Below the pieces are notes generated by a model that searched no databases, was not told the DNA's origin, and saw nothing but the letters and a program-made list of their open reading frames with translations. From positions 1 to 64,000 of the forward strand of contig DGSN01000036.1 of NCBI GenBank assembly GCA_002393575.1: a DNA stretch of 64,000 nucleotides, given 5' to 3'. The position numbers and the translations under genes are program-made. The DNA comes from Prevotellaceae bacterium UBA4361. Its GTDB lineage: Bacteria > Bacteroidota > Bacteroidia > Bacteroidales > Bacteroidaceae. This document shows positions 8,352 through 19,216 of this stretch, piece by piece (position 1 is the first letter of the stretch; each line of letters begins with the position of its first letter).

Positions 8352-9002
8352 TTAGTCTTCGCTTTCGTCTTCCTCAACATCTTCCACGTCAGGAGGAGTC
8401 ACGGTTGCAGTAGGCTTTGCGGTTTCAGCGGCTTTTGCCTTCTCTGCGTCCAGCTTCTGCTGACTCTTCTTTGGCTGGCCAGCTTTCTTCGGAGCGAGGA
8501 TGATGCTCATGCGTTTGCCTTCAAGCACTGGCATACTTTCCACTTTGGCAATTTCCTCAAGGTCGTTGGCAAAACGGAGGAGCAGCACTTCTCCTTGTTC
8601 TTTGAAAACGATGGAGCGACCCTTGAAGAATACGTAGGCTTTCACCTTGTTGCCTTCGTTCAGGAACTCCACTGCGTGTTTCAGCTTGAAGTTGTAGTCG
8701 GCTTCGGCTGTCTGAGGACCGAATCGGATTTCTTTCAATTCAACTTTCACCTGCTTAGCCTTCATCTCCTTCTTTTTCTTCTTCAGCTGATAGAGGAATT
8801 TGGAATAGTCGATGAGACGACAAACCGGCGGTTGTGCATTAGGAGAAATCTCTACGAGGTCAACTCCTTTTTCTTCTGCAAGTTGGAGAGCTTGGCGAGT
8901 GGGAAGAACTGTTGATTCAACATCTTCGCCTACGATTCTCACTTCGCGTACACGAATCTGTTCGTTGATTCTGTACTGAAACTTGTTTTTGTCACCTTTC
9001 AT
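8352..9002 (-). CDS. infC: Translation initiation factor IF-3
   Basis: 216 residues, longer than the usual 170-180 because of an acidic/Ala-rich C-terminal tail (last about 40 residues, ending VEDVEEDESED). The N-terminal domain has YRINEQIRVREVRIV, the linker is Lys-rich, and the C-terminal domain has KEIRFGPQTAEADYNFKL. IF-3 keeps ribosomal subunits apart and checks initiator tRNA. The start here is a normal ATG rather than the rare AUU used for autoregulation in enterics. It has its own promoter overlapping the thrS stop codon. Confidence 0.97.
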   Translation of the reverse strand: MKGDKNKFQYRINEQIRVREVRIVGEDVESTVLPTRQALQLAEEKGVDLVEISPNAQPPVCRLIDYSKFLYQLKKKKKEMKAKQVKVELKEIRFGPQTAEADYNFKLKHAVEFLNEGNKVKAYVFFKGRSIVFKEQGEVLLLRFANDLEEIAKVESMPVLEGKRMSIILAPKKAGQPKKSQQKLDAEKAKAAETAKPTATVTPPDVEDVEEDESED

Positions 9003-9093
9003 TAACTGTGGCTTTTACCGGTTTTTTGAGTTTTAAGTTGAAAAATTTTTATTGAAAGGAGCCTAAAGGCTCACAAGAATCCAAAATCGGGTG

Positions 9094-9098
9094 CAAAG

Positions 9099-9101
<3 letters not shown>
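9094..9101 (-). promoter_or_regulatory. Promoter -7 box of infC-rpmI-rplT
   Basis: TAACTTTG on the minus strand overlaps the TAA stop of thrS (9099-9101). It gives infC a leader of about 85 nt, which contains a GAGCC/GGCTC hairpin (GAGCCTAAAGGCTC, 9059-9072). Confidence 0.65.
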
Positions 9102-11042
<1,941 letters not shown>

Positions 11043-11086
11043 GATATGCTTTTTTTATGATAAATTCCGATTCGAGAAATATCGTG

Positions 11087-11094
11087 CAAAGTTA
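11087..11094 (-). promoter_or_regulatory. Promoter -7 box of thrS
   Basis: TAACTTTG on the minus strand, giving a leader of roughly 40 nt. Confidence 0.65.
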
Positions 11095-11179
11095 ACATTT
11101 TTCTCCTTATTATCAAAGCATGACGTGAAAAATGTGATGTACTGACAGGAGCATTCTTCACACTTTGCACATTCTTCGT

Positions 11180-12829
11180 TCATTTTTTCTTTTTGGCGGC
11201 GTTGTGCTTGATGATGCTGTACGCCTGATAGATGCCCAACTCACCCGCCTTGCTGAGGTCGGCTGTGGCATTGTCGTTGTCGTTCATGAAGATTTTCACG
11301 ATGCCACGATTGAAATAAGCTTGTGGAAATTGCGACCGTAGCTGGATGGCCTTGTCGAGGTCTTCGAGGGCAAGTGAGTATTTTCGTGTGGCAGCGTAAG
11401 CGTAAGCTCGGTTGTAGTAGGCTTCTGCCACCTCGGGCTGGTTCTTGATGGCTTCCGTGAAATCCTGAATGGCAGGTTCGTATTCCTCCACCAGCAAGTG
11501 TTCCAACGCTGTGGAGAAGTATGGGTTCGGAGCCGAAGCAGCCACTTGGTAAGATGCCAGCGACATAGGTGGCAGGAGTTTCATTTCTGCATCCTTGTTC
11601 TGAATCTTTCCTCTGTATTCGCTCTCGTATTCCTTCTTCTCCTCATCTTCTACTACCAGTGCCTGATAGTCGTTGAGGTCTATTTCGCTCTTCTTACGTG
11701 TGGTGGCTGTCTTGCTGGATTTCGATTGATAACCATAGCGATGTGCGATTTGCTCACGAATCACGTGGTCCTCGTCTTTCAGCGCTCCCTTCGTGTCGCC
11801 TATGCGCCGCTTGGCTTCCGCTCTGCGCTGATAGCCTTGCAGGAAGTTGGGATAAGTGTGGATGAGCGTTGTGTAGTCGCGGATGGCTCCACGGTAGTCG
11901 CCTGTGTCGAAGAGCAGTTCGGCACGGTTGTAGATGGCCATCACGTCGGTGGGGTCAATCTTCAGGATGAAGTTGAAATCCTCAATGGCGAGGTTGTCTT
12001 CACCCACACGTGTGCGAAGCAAGCCACGGTTGTAGTGTCCGATGAAGTTGGTGGGGTCGATGTCGAGTGCAATGTCATAGTCCGACATGGCTCCACGCAG
12101 GTTGTTCTGGTGATAACGTGCCAATGCCCGATTAATCAGGTTCCGCGTGTTCTTCGGCTGAAGGCGTATGGCCTCCGTGAGTGTCGTTTCTGCCTCCACC
12201 CATTCCTCGCGGTTCATCAGCAGGCTTGCCTTGAGCGAGAGGGAGGGTACATTATACTTGTCGGCTTGCAGGGCACTATCCACCAGCACTTCGGCTGTGG
12301 TGGTGTCCTTCATTTCCATCTTGATTTGTGCTTTCATCATGTAGCCGTCGGCGTACTTTGGCCAATGCTTGATGAAGATGTCGGAAATGGAGTCAGCCCG
12401 TTCAAATTCTTTTAGCTCGATGTTGCAGAGAATCCAGTTGTGCCAGATGGCTTTGCTTTCTGACTGCACCTCCGAAGCCATTTTGTAGTCTTGCTCTGCT
12501 TGGTTGTACTTTCCTAAGTTGATGCGCGACAGTCCTCGGAGCTCGTAAGTCTTGGGAAAGAACGGGTTGATGTCGATGGCCCGTGAGCAATCCTGCTCGG
12601 CTCCCAAGAAGTCTTCCAAATAGAATTTAGCCACACCTCGGTAGTAGTATGCTTCGTAGAGATGTGGTTTTGCCAAGATAACGCGGTTGAAGTATTGGAT
12701 GGACAAGGCATAGTCATCGAAATAGAGTGCATTGCGCCCCACATCCATCATTCTTTGCGTATTGATTTGCGCTTCAGAACAGAGTGTGTATGCAAGAAAA
12801 CAAACTATGTAGATGATGCGTTGTCGCAT
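11180..12829 (-). CDS. Secreted TPR-repeat protein
   Basis: 549 residues from ATG 12829. It starts MRQRIIYIVCFLAYTLCSEA, a signal peptide probably cleaved after SEA. About ten tetratricopeptide repeats follow (for example AYYYRGVAKFYLEDFLGAEQ, FIGHYNRGLLRTRVGEDNLA, AYYNRAYAYAATRKYSLALE), broken by a charged, probably flexible stretch around residues 355-425. It is a periplasmic or surface scaffold; the partner is unknown. A reading from 12892 would run into the 22-bp repeat array and is less likely. Similar secreted TPR proteins are common in Bacteroidota. Confidence 0.85.
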   Translation of the reverse strand: MRQRIIYIVCFLAYTLCSEAQINTQRMMDVGRNALYFDDYALSIQYFNRVILAKPHLYEAYYYRGVAKFYLEDFLGAEQDCSRAIDINPFFPKTYELRGLSRINLGKYNQAEQDYKMASEVQSESKAIWHNWILCNIELKEFERADSISDIFIKHWPKYADGYMMKAQIKMEMKDTTTAEVLVDSALQADKYNVPSLSLKASLLMNREEWVEAETTLTEAIRLQPKNTRNLINRALARYHQNNLRGAMSDYDIALDIDPTNFIGHYNRGLLRTRVGEDNLAIEDFNFILKIDPTDVMAIYNRAELLFDTGDYRGAIRDYTTLIHTYPNFLQGYQRRAEAKRRIGDTKGALKDEDHVIREQIAHRYGYQSKSSKTATTRKKSEIDLNDYQALVVEDEEKKEYESEYRGKIQNKDAEMKLLPPMSLASYQVAASAPNPYFSTALEHLLVEEYEPAIQDFTEAIKNQPEVAEAYYNRAYAYAATRKYSLALEDLDKAIQLRSQFPQAYFNRGIVKIFMNDNDNATADLSKAGELGIYQAYSIIKHNAAKKKK

Positions 12830-12864
12830 TGTTCTATTGCTTATGCGTTTCTCTTCAATTTCTA

Positions 12865-13021
12865 TTGGGGACAAACTTGAGTGAATCCCCACACGCGTTC
12901 AAGTGAATCCCCACACGCGTTCAAGTGAATCCCCACACGCGTTCAAGTGAATCCCCACGCGCGTTCGAATGAATCCCCAATAGCGTTCGTGTGAATCCCC
13001 AGTGAAAAATCACTGGGAACA
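12865..13021. repeat. 22-bp-period tandem array 1
   Basis: Six TCCCC cores at exact 22-bp spacing (CCCC beginning 12887, 12909, 12931, 12953, 12975, 12997). The first three units are identical: GTGAATCCCCACAC followed by GCGTTCAA. An inverted half-unit (TTGGGGACAAACTT, from 12865) caps the left end. On the right, a CCAGTGA/TCACTGG hairpin lies just past the def stop codon and may be its terminator. The G-rich strand is the minus strand. Confidence 0.9.
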
Positions 13022-13023
13022 AA

Positions 13024-13578
13024 TTAGTGATTTGCCTTTGTCTTGTAACCGCACTGGTACTTGCCTTTCGTCATAGCAATCAGCTTCTTCTTGATGAGTT
13101 GCTTGCGGAAAGGAGTGAGATGGTCCACAAACATCTTTCCTTCCAGATGGTCGAACTCATGCTGAACGACACGGGCTACGAAACCGTCCACCCATTCGTC
13201 GTGTGGCTGCAAGTCGGAGTCGAGGTATTGGATGCGCACCTTTTCGGGGCGTTTCACCTTCTCGTGTATGCCTGGCACAGAGAGGCATCCTTCCTCAAAG
13301 TCGCTCTGCTCTTCGCTTTCTTCGATGATGTGTCCGTTGATGAAAGCCTTGAAGTAGCCCTTGAACTGAGGCTCGTCTTCGCTGATGCAGTCGAGGTCGA
13401 TGACTACGACGCGGATAGGCAGTCCCACTTGCGGTGCTGCAAGTCCCACGCCTTCAGCCTTTCTGAGGGTTTCAAACATGTTGTCGATGAGTTCCTTCAG
13501 GTTTGGATAATCTGTCGGAATGTCTTCAGCCACCTTGCGAAGCACTGGCTGACCGAATATGTACATTGGTAGTATCAC
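13024..13578 (-). CDS. def: Peptide deformylase
   Basis: 184 residues. All three motifs of the metalloenzyme are intact: GVGLAAPQVG (near 44), EGCLSVP (near 97, Cys metal ligand) and QHEFDHLEG (near 139, two His ligands and catalytic Glu). It removes the formyl group from nascent proteins. Minus strand, 54 bp downstream of ruvX and probably on the same transcript. Confidence 0.97.
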   Translation of the reverse strand: MILPMYIFGQPVLRKVAEDIPTDYPNLKELIDNMFETLRKAEGVGLAAPQVGLPIRVVVIDLDCISEDEPQFKGYFKAFINGHIIEESEEQSDFEEGCLSVPGIHEKVKRPEKVRIQYLDSDLQPHDEWVDGFVARVVQHEFDHLEGKMFVDHLTPFRKQLIKKKLIAMTKGKYQCGYKTKANH

Positions 13579-13632
13579 GGTGATAACAGTTTTTAGTTGG
13601 TTTTTGTGTGTAGAGGAATACAGGGGAAGTTT

Positions 13633-14067
13633 TCAAGGGAATAGGTTGGAGTCCTTGTTCGAAGCCATGTAGTCCTCAAGAATGATGGTGGCACTGATTT
13701 GATCTACGAGTCCCTTGTTTTCTCGGCGTGCCTTCTTGCCGATTCCGCTTTCAAGGATGGCTTGATGTGCCAGAACCGAGGTGAAACGCTCGTCGTAGAA
13801 AGTGATGGGGATGTTGGGATGGAGTTTTCGGAACCTGTTCACAAAAGGAGTGATTCGTTTCATGTTTTCCGAATCCTCGCCGTTGGTTTGCTTGGGTTGA
13901 CCAACAATAATTTTCTCCACGGATTCTTTAGAGAGGTAGTCTGACAAAAAATCGAAGAGCTTGGAGGTTTCCACAGTACACAGTCCGTTGGCAATAATTT
14001 GCAGCGTGTCTGTCACTGCAATGCCTGTCCTTTTTTTTCCGTAGTCAATTGCTAAAAGTCTTCCCAT
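13633..14067 (-). CDS. ruvX: RuvX/YqgF-type putative Holliday junction resolvase or pre-16S rRNA nuclease
   Basis: 144 residues with the RNase H-like fold. GRLLAIDYGKKRTGIAVTD is the first strand with its catalytic Asp, IIVGQPKQTNGE the middle motif, and YDERFTS plus the late DQISATIILEDYM carry the remaining acids. Family members mature the 16S rRNA 5' end and were first proposed as resolvases. Promoter at 14090-14097; def follows after 54 bp. Confidence 0.93.
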   Translation of the reverse strand: MGRLLAIDYGKKRTGIAVTDTLQIIANGLCTVETSKLFDFLSDYLSKESVEKIIVGQPKQTNGEDSENMKRITPFVNRFRKLHPNIPITFYDERFTSVLAHQAILESGIGKKARRENKGLVDQISATIILEDYMASNKDSNLFP

Positions 14068-14089
14068 TCAATCTTTTTAAATCAGAATG

Positions 14090-14097
14090 CAAAGATA
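14090..14097 (-). promoter_or_regulatory. Promoter -7 box of ruvX-def
   Basis: TATCTTTG on the minus strand, about 22 bp before the ruvX ATG, so the leader is short. Confidence 0.6.
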
Positions 14098-14200
14098 GTG
14101 GAAAATGGGAAAATGAGAAAATGAGAGCCTGAGAAATTAACTTTAAATGAGGAAAATGGGTATTTTTTTACTTTCTTTTGTGCTTTTCTTTTAGAATTCG

Positions 14201-14208
14201 TATTTTTG
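14201..14208 (+). promoter_or_regulatory. Promoter of the TlpA-like gene
   Basis: TATTTTTG -7 box with TTTTG about 20 bp upstream (14176-14180) as -33 element. The predicted leader before ATG 14235 is about 20 nt. Confidence 0.65.
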
Positions 14209-14234
14209 CAGGCAAATCAAGATGTTTCTGGAAC

Positions 14235-14702
14235 ATGAGATATTTTATACTTCCATTTCTGCTTTTTTTTACTGCTGTGGGATTGCGTGCTCAGCAGGCT
14301 CCCGACTTCACGGTGCAGGACATGCGTGGCGAAACGGTTTCGCTGAGAGGTCTGAGGGGCAAGTATGTGGTGCTGGACTTTTGGGGAGCATGGTGTCCTG
14401 CCTGCATGAAGGAAATCCCGTCGCTGAAAAAACTATATAGGAAGCATCAGAACGAGCTGGAAATCATCAGTGTGAATTGCTACGATGAAGATAACGACTG
14501 GCAGGAAATCGTGAAGGACTACCACTTGAAGTGGATTCAACTGAAGAACACTAAGGATGTGGACTTGGTGGAGAAATATGACATCCGTGTATTTCCCACT
14601 AAGTTGCTTTTGGACAGAGAGGGAAACCTCCTTTTCCGACTGAATGGGGAACACGAATCTTTTTTCAGGAAAGTGAATGAGATTTTGAGAAATGAAGAAT
14701 GA
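14235..14702 (+). CDS. TlpA/ResA-like periplasmic thiol-disulfide oxidoreductase
   Basis: 155 residues from ATG 14235. A signal peptide (MRYFILPFLLFFTAVGLRA) is followed by a thioredoxin fold with the redox motif WCPAC in VVLDFWGAWCPACMKEIP and the cis-Pro segment IRVFPTKLL. It probably reduces or delivers electrons to periplasmic disulfides; the partner is unknown. A longer reading from 14178 would start upstream of the promoter. The downstream gene aspS is convergent, separated by a perfect hairpin repeat. Confidence 0.88.
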   Translation: MRYFILPFLLFFTAVGLRAQQAPDFTVQDMRGETVSLRGLRGKYVVLDFWGAWCPACMKEIPSLKKLYRKHQNELEIISVNCYDEDNDWQEIVKDYHLKWIQLKNTKDVDLVEKYDIRVFPTKLLLDREGNLLFRLNGEHESFFRKVNEILRNEE

Positions 14703-14714
14703 AGAAGGGTTTTA

Positions 14715-14814
14715 AATGAAGAATGAAAAATGAAGAATGAAGAATAGTCGCTATGCTCAAAACCTCAAGCTTGGGTAGCAAACATTCTTCATTCTTCATT
14801 TTTCATTCTTCATT
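14715..14814. repeat. Heptamer-armed hairpin repeat, perfect 31-bp arms
   Basis: The arms 14715-14745 and 14784-14814 are exact reverse complements over 31 bases, made of AATGAAG and AATGAAA heptamers. The 38-nt loop holds the shared core AGTCGCTATGCT. It lies between the convergent TlpA-like and aspS stop codons, so it probably ends both transcripts. Confidence 0.92.
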
Positions 14815-14820
14815 CTTCAT

Positions 14821-16575
14821 TTATTTCACATCAACCTTCAGGAAGAGCTCATCGAGTTGCTTCTGGTCGATGGCAGCAGGAGCATCCAGCATCACGTCGC
14901 GACCTGAGTTGTTCTTAGGGAATGCGATGCAATCGCGGATGGAGTCGAGTCCTGCGAAGATGCTTACCCAGCGGTCGAGTCCGTAAGCAAGACCACCATG
15001 AGGTGGCGCACCATACTTGAAGGCGTTCATCAGGAAACCGAACTGTTCCTGTGCGCGCTCTGGGGTAAAGCCAAGAATTTCGAACATCTTTTCCTGAAGC
15101 TTTGGGTCGTGAATACGGATGGAACCGCCACCCACTTCTATGCCGTTGCAAACCATGTCATAAGCATCAGCACGAACTGCGGCAGGGTCGGTGTCGAGCA
15201 AAGCAATGTCCTCGTCCATAGGGTGAGTGAATGGGTGGTGCATCGCCATGAGACGCTGCTCTTCGTCGCTCCATTCGAACATAGGGAATTCTGTCACCCA
15301 GAGGAGTGCAAACTTGTTCTTGTCGCGGAGTCCGAGGCGTTCTCCCATTTCTAAGCGGAGCTCGCAAAGCTGCTTGCGTGTTTTCATTGCGTCGTCGCCC
15401 GAAAGGATAAGAATCAAGTCGCCTGGCTTTGCTTCCATCTTCTGCTTGAGTGCTTCGAGTTGTTCTGGATTGTAGAACTTGTCCACGCTCGATTTCACGC
15501 TGCCGTCTTCTTGTACGCGTGCATACACCAAACCTTTTGCACCAATCTGAGGACGCTTCACGAAGTCTGTCAGTTGGTCGAGTTGCTTGCGGGTATAGAC
15601 TGCACAACCTGGTGCGCAGATACCACCGATGTAAGTGGCATTGTCGAACACAGGGAAAATACCGCACTTCAGCGTGTCCATCAGTTCCACGAATTCCATG
15701 CCGAAGCGCATGTCTGGTTTGTCCGAACCGAAGCGACGCATGGCTTCTGCCCAAGGCAAACGGAGGAATGGCTCGTTGAGCTCCACACCGCGAAGTGTCT
15801 TGAACAGGTGTTTTGCCATGCCTTCGAAAGTCTGGATGATGTCTTCCTGTGTGACAAACGACATTTCACAGTCAATCTGCGTGAATTCGGGTTGACGGTC
15901 GGCGCGCAGGTCTTCGTCGCGGAAGCACTTCACGATTTGGAAGTAGCGGTCGAATCCTGCCACCATGAGAAGTTGCTTGAGGGTTTGAGGACTCTGAGGC
16001 AGTGCGTAGAACTGGCCAGGGTTCATGCGTGATGGCACGACGAAGTCACGTGCTCCTTCAGGCGTGGAGCCGATGAGCATTGGAGTTTCCACTTCCAAGA
16101 ATCCAAGGTTGGAGAGGTAGTTGCGCACTTCGATGCACATCTTATGACGCAATTCAAGGTTTTTGCGCACACAAGCACGGCGCAAGTCAAGATAGCGATA
16201 CTTCATGCGGATGTCATCACCTCCGTCCGACTGGTCTTCAATTGTGAAAGGTGGTACTTCGCTTGCATTCAGCAAGTTGAGCTCTTCCACAATGATTTCG
16301 ATGTCGCCAGTAGGCATGTTGGCATTCTTGCTATAGCGTTCGTTCACCGTTCCCACAATTTGAATCACAAATTCGCGTCCCAATTTGTTGGCGCGGTCAT
16401 TCAGTTCTTGGTTGGTTTCGCTGTTGAAGACCAGCTGTGTGATGCCATAGCGGTCTCTTAAATCAACGAATGTCATGCCACCCATCTTACGCACGCGCTG
16501 CACCCATCCTGCCAGCGTGACGCTTTGTCCCACGTTTTCAATGCGGAGTTCTCCGCAAGTATGAGTTCTATACAT
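14821..16575 (-). CDS. aspS: Aspartate-tRNA ligase
   Basis: 584 residues, the bacterial-type AspRS length. N-terminal OB-fold anticodon domain (VTLAGWVQRVRKMGGMTF), class II core with FRDEDLRADRQPEFTQID (motif 2), a GAD insertion domain around 290-420, and motif 3 in AYGLDRWVSI. It charges tRNA-Asp. Promoter at 16669-16676, with a 5' leader of about 90 nt that contains the hairpin GGAAGAG/CTCTTCC (16629-16650). Confidence 0.97.
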   Translation of the reverse strand: MYRTHTCGELRIENVGQSVTLAGWVQRVRKMGGMTFVDLRDRYGITQLVFNSETNQELNDRANKLGREFVIQIVGTVNERYSKNANMPTGDIEIIVEELNLLNASEVPPFTIEDQSDGGDDIRMKYRYLDLRRACVRKNLELRHKMCIEVRNYLSNLGFLEVETPMLIGSTPEGARDFVVPSRMNPGQFYALPQSPQTLKQLLMVAGFDRYFQIVKCFRDEDLRADRQPEFTQIDCEMSFVTQEDIIQTFEGMAKHLFKTLRGVELNEPFLRLPWAEAMRRFGSDKPDMRFGMEFVELMDTLKCGIFPVFDNATYIGGICAPGCAVYTRKQLDQLTDFVKRPQIGAKGLVYARVQEDGSVKSSVDKFYNPEQLEALKQKMEAKPGDLILILSGDDAMKTRKQLCELRLEMGERLGLRDKNKFALLWVTEFPMFEWSDEEQRLMAMHHPFTHPMDEDIALLDTDPAAVRADAYDMVCNGIEVGGGSIRIHDPKLQEKMFEILGFTPERAQEQFGFLMNAFKYGAPPHGGLAYGLDRWVSIFAGLDSIRDCIAFPKNNSGRDVMLDAPAAIDQKQLDELFLKVDVK

Positions 16576-16668
16576 ATTTATAATATATAATAATTGATAT
16601 TGATTATTTCTGGCTTTTCTGTTTTCATGGAAGAGTCGTTCCGCTCTTCCACTTACGTTTCAAGTCTG

Positions 16669-16676
16669 CAAAATTA
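16669..16676 (-). promoter_or_regulatory. Promoter -7 box of aspS
   Basis: TAATTTTG on the minus strand. The transcript leader would include the 7-bp stem hairpin at 16629-16650. Confidence 0.6.
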
Positions 16677-16742
16677 CAACAAAAAAACGAAACACGCTCT
16701 AAACGTAGTTGTTTTTTTGGGGGAAGCGTGTTTTTTCAGCTT

Positions 16743-19154
16743 TTAGAATGGCAGACCGATGGCGAAGTGGAAAGCGAAGTCTCGCTTGAGATTAGGATGA
16801 ATGATGGGGTAGTGTTGGCGCGGCGTTTCGTAGGCTGGGTTGATGGCTTTCATGCCCGCATCGAAACGAAGGATGAAGAAATCGAGGTTGAGACGAAGTC
16901 CGATTCCGTAGCTGACTGCAATTTGCTTGAAAAACTTGTCGAAGCGGAATTCACCCTCTGGCTGGTCGGCATATTGGCGGATGGTCCAGATGTTACCAGC
17001 ATCGATGAAGATTGCACCATTGATTTTCCAAAAGAGGAATGCACGATATTCGGCACTGAGGTCGAGCTTGATGTCTCCACTTTGGTTAAGGAAGTTGATT
17101 TGTCGGTCGGCTCCCTTGTAGGCACCCGGACCCAATGAACGCACGGTCCATCCACGCACGGAGTTCGGACCACCCGAGAAATAGCGTTTCTCAAATGGCA
17201 GCTGATTGGAGTTGCCGTAAGGGTAGGCAATGCCCAGGCCGAAATGGAGAGCTATGGAGTTGTTTTTGTCGATACGTATGCTCTTGGCAAGGTCGAGGTC
17301 GCCGCGTACATATTGGGCGTAGGCAATGCCGAGGAACTCGTATTGGTTGCTGCTGTTCTTCTCGAAACGAGTGGCGTGGCTCAGTGCCCATAGCACATTG
17401 CCCGATGTTTCGATGTTGAAACGGATGGTGTAGGCGTTCTTTCCGTAGGTGTTGGCAGAGGTAGAGCCGAGGGAATTGTAACTAAAGGTGTAGCCGAGTT
17501 TTGTGATGAGGAGATTCTCGTAGTTGTAACGAAGTATGGCGTTTTGCTTGCCGATGGAGTCGAGGTACTGTTCACGGAACGTTCTTGAAATCCAAGGCAT
17601 GTTGATGTAGTTCACTTCGAGAAGGTCGAAGCGATGCTGCGCACGGGACTGGTGGCTCTGCCAACGATAACGCCATGCAGCCGAAAACACACGACGGCGG
17701 AACTCGGGACGGTTCTGTCGGTTGTATTGGAGGGAGATTTCCGAGGTGGCATGATGGCGTGAACCAAATTCTTTCTTGACGAAAGGCAATAGGAAACCAG
17801 GAAAGGAGAGACGTGTTTCAACGCCAAATTCCGTGTAACTATGTCCCTCGTAGCCGTCGAGCCCCGTGATGGCTTCGTATGCTCCACGGAGTTTGAGCGT
17901 GAGGTTTTCGGAACCTTTAAAGAGATTCTTGTGCTGGAACGAAAGAGAAGTGGCAGCTCCGAGGTCGCCTGCGGAGTTGGTGCCTTCGAGGTCGAAGGTG
18001 ATGGAGCGAGGACGAGCGTGATGGAGCGTAATGTGGCAGTCGAGTGTGTCGCTCAGTCCACGTTGCTGCAAGCGGATGTTGGAGTAGGAAATGGCGTTGA
18101 GACGCATGAAATTGTTGTAGGTGCGCCGTTGGTGCTCCTCGTTGTATAGTTCTCCAGGCTTGAGTAGCGTGTTGGATGTGAGTAGGTTCGTACGAAAATG
18201 GAGTGGGGCTGAATAATGGACAATGGAGCCCTTGTGGATGAGTGTGTTGTTGGCAGCACTGTCAGCCGTGAGGTCCACGTGGTAGGTGACATCGCCAATT
18301 CTGTATTGTGTATGCTCTTCAGGGTGGGAACTTTGGTTTTCGAGATGGAGACGCACATTCATGCGGAGATCGACTTGGTAGTTTCCCTTGGCAGTGTCGG
18401 CCTCAAAGGTAATGTCGTCCTTGTTGAATTTGTAATAGCCCACATTGCGAAGCATAGACGTGATGCGTGAGCGTTCTTGGTTGAGTATGTTGATGTCGAG
18501 CGGCATCCCGATGTGCAGGAGGGAGTTGGCTGTGTCCTGTGAACAGAGTATCTGTTGCAAACGGCTGTCCTCAACGTTCCTCTTGAGGGAGCGCACCATG
18601 TATCTCTCTCCAGGGTGGACAAAATAGGTGAGTTTGAGTTTCTTGCCTTTCACGTCTTGCTTCAGTTCGATGTAGTTGTGGGTGTAGCCCGCATTGGCCA
18701 AAACTTGGTCCATGTCGCTGATTGTGCTGAATGTTTTCTGTACGCTGTAGATTTCGGGTTTCTGACCGATTTTGCGCAAGGTTTTTGATACCCAACTGTT
18801 GCTGTTTGGTTTGGAAAGGCAATAAATCTTCAGGGGTATCTTGGCACCAAACCAATTAGAGTTGGGTGTTTGGCGCACATAGTTGGACAGGTAGAAATCC
18901 TTTGTGGCTTCCTTGTTGGTGGAAACAACTTTCACTTCTTTGAGATACAGTTCATCGTCGCCAATGAATTTGTTGACAGAGCAGGCGGAAAGAAGGAAAG
19001 TGAGCAGAACGAAGCACAGGGAAAGCGGAACGACATGGCGCAAACATGAGGGAACGATGAGGAAATAGGAAAATATAGAATCTGTGTGTCTATACTTCCA
19101 CTTCTGTGCGTTGACTCGTGCATTTTTGGTACTATGTGCTAAGCGTTTTGCCAT
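16743..19154 (-). CDS. tamL: TamL-like BamA-family outer-membrane lipoprotein
   Basis: 803 residues from ATG 19154. LLSACSVNKFIG is a lipobox with the acceptor Cys near residue 58, preceded by an unusually long N-terminal region of about 40 residues. POTRA-like repeats follow, then a C-terminal 16-strand beta-barrel of the BamA/TamA (Omp85) type: YFSGGPNSVRGWTVRSLGPG carries the conserved VRGW/Y motif, and the chain ends FAFHFAIGLPF with a terminal Phe. Lipidated TamA homologues in Bacteroidota are called TamL and act in outer-membrane biogenesis. No tamB lies nearby in the window. Divergent promoters are shared with the SpoU gene. Confidence 0.85.
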   Translation of the reverse strand: MAKRLAHSTKNARVNAQKWKYRHTDSIFSYFLIVPSCLRHVVPLSLCFVLLTFLLSACSVNKFIGDDELYLKEVKVVSTNKEATKDFYLSNYVRQTPNSNWFGAKIPLKIYCLSKPNSNSWVSKTLRKIGQKPEIYSVQKTFSTISDMDQVLANAGYTHNYIELKQDVKGKKLKLTYFVHPGERYMVRSLKRNVEDSRLQQILCSQDTANSLLHIGMPLDINILNQERSRITSMLRNVGYYKFNKDDITFEADTAKGNYQVDLRMNVRLHLENQSSHPEEHTQYRIGDVTYHVDLTADSAANNTLIHKGSIVHYSAPLHFRTNLLTSNTLLKPGELYNEEHQRRTYNNFMRLNAISYSNIRLQQRGLSDTLDCHITLHHARPRSITFDLEGTNSAGDLGAATSLSFQHKNLFKGSENLTLKLRGAYEAITGLDGYEGHSYTEFGVETRLSFPGFLLPFVKKEFGSRHHATSEISLQYNRQNRPEFRRRVFSAAWRYRWQSHQSRAQHRFDLLEVNYINMPWISRTFREQYLDSIGKQNAILRYNYENLLITKLGYTFSYNSLGSTSANTYGKNAYTIRFNIETSGNVLWALSHATRFEKNSSNQYEFLGIAYAQYVRGDLDLAKSIRIDKNNSIALHFGLGIAYPYGNSNQLPFEKRYFSGGPNSVRGWTVRSLGPGAYKGADRQINFLNQSGDIKLDLSAEYRAFLFWKINGAIFIDAGNIWTIRQYADQPEGEFRFDKFFKQIAVSYGIGLRLNLDFFILRFDAGMKAINPAYETPRQHYPIIHPNLKRDFAFHFAIGLPF

Positions 19155-19163
19155 AATCGAGTG

Positions 19164-19171
19164 CAAAGATA
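19164..19171 (-). promoter_or_regulatory. Promoter -7 box of tamL
   Basis: TATCTTTG on the minus strand, 10 bp before the ATG used here, so the leader would be very short. Confidence 0.55.
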
Positions 19172-19203
19172 GTTGAAAATTTTCTTTTTCCCACATTTTC
19201 CAT

Positions 19204-19211
19204 TAACTTTG
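19204..19211 (+). promoter_or_regulatory. Promoter -7 box of the SpoU methyltransferase gene
   Basis: TAACTTTG followed 5 bp later by the ATG at 19217. Transcription would start at or next to the start codon, implying a nearly leaderless mRNA. Confidence 0.6.
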
Positions 19212-19216
19212 CCAAC

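Noticed and set aside
9003..9093. L20- or IF3-type autoregulatory leader
   Set aside because: Only a short GAGCC/GGCTC hairpin is seen and infC uses a normal ATG; nothing resembles known L20 leader structures.
12865..13021. CRISPR array
   Set aside because: Units are only 22 bp, follow each other without unique spacers of constant length, differ from array to array, and no cas gene is present.
16576..16676. T-box or other riboswitch before aspS
   Set aside because: The leader holds just one 7-bp hairpin and no specifier or T-box sequence, and T-boxes are not expected in this phylum.
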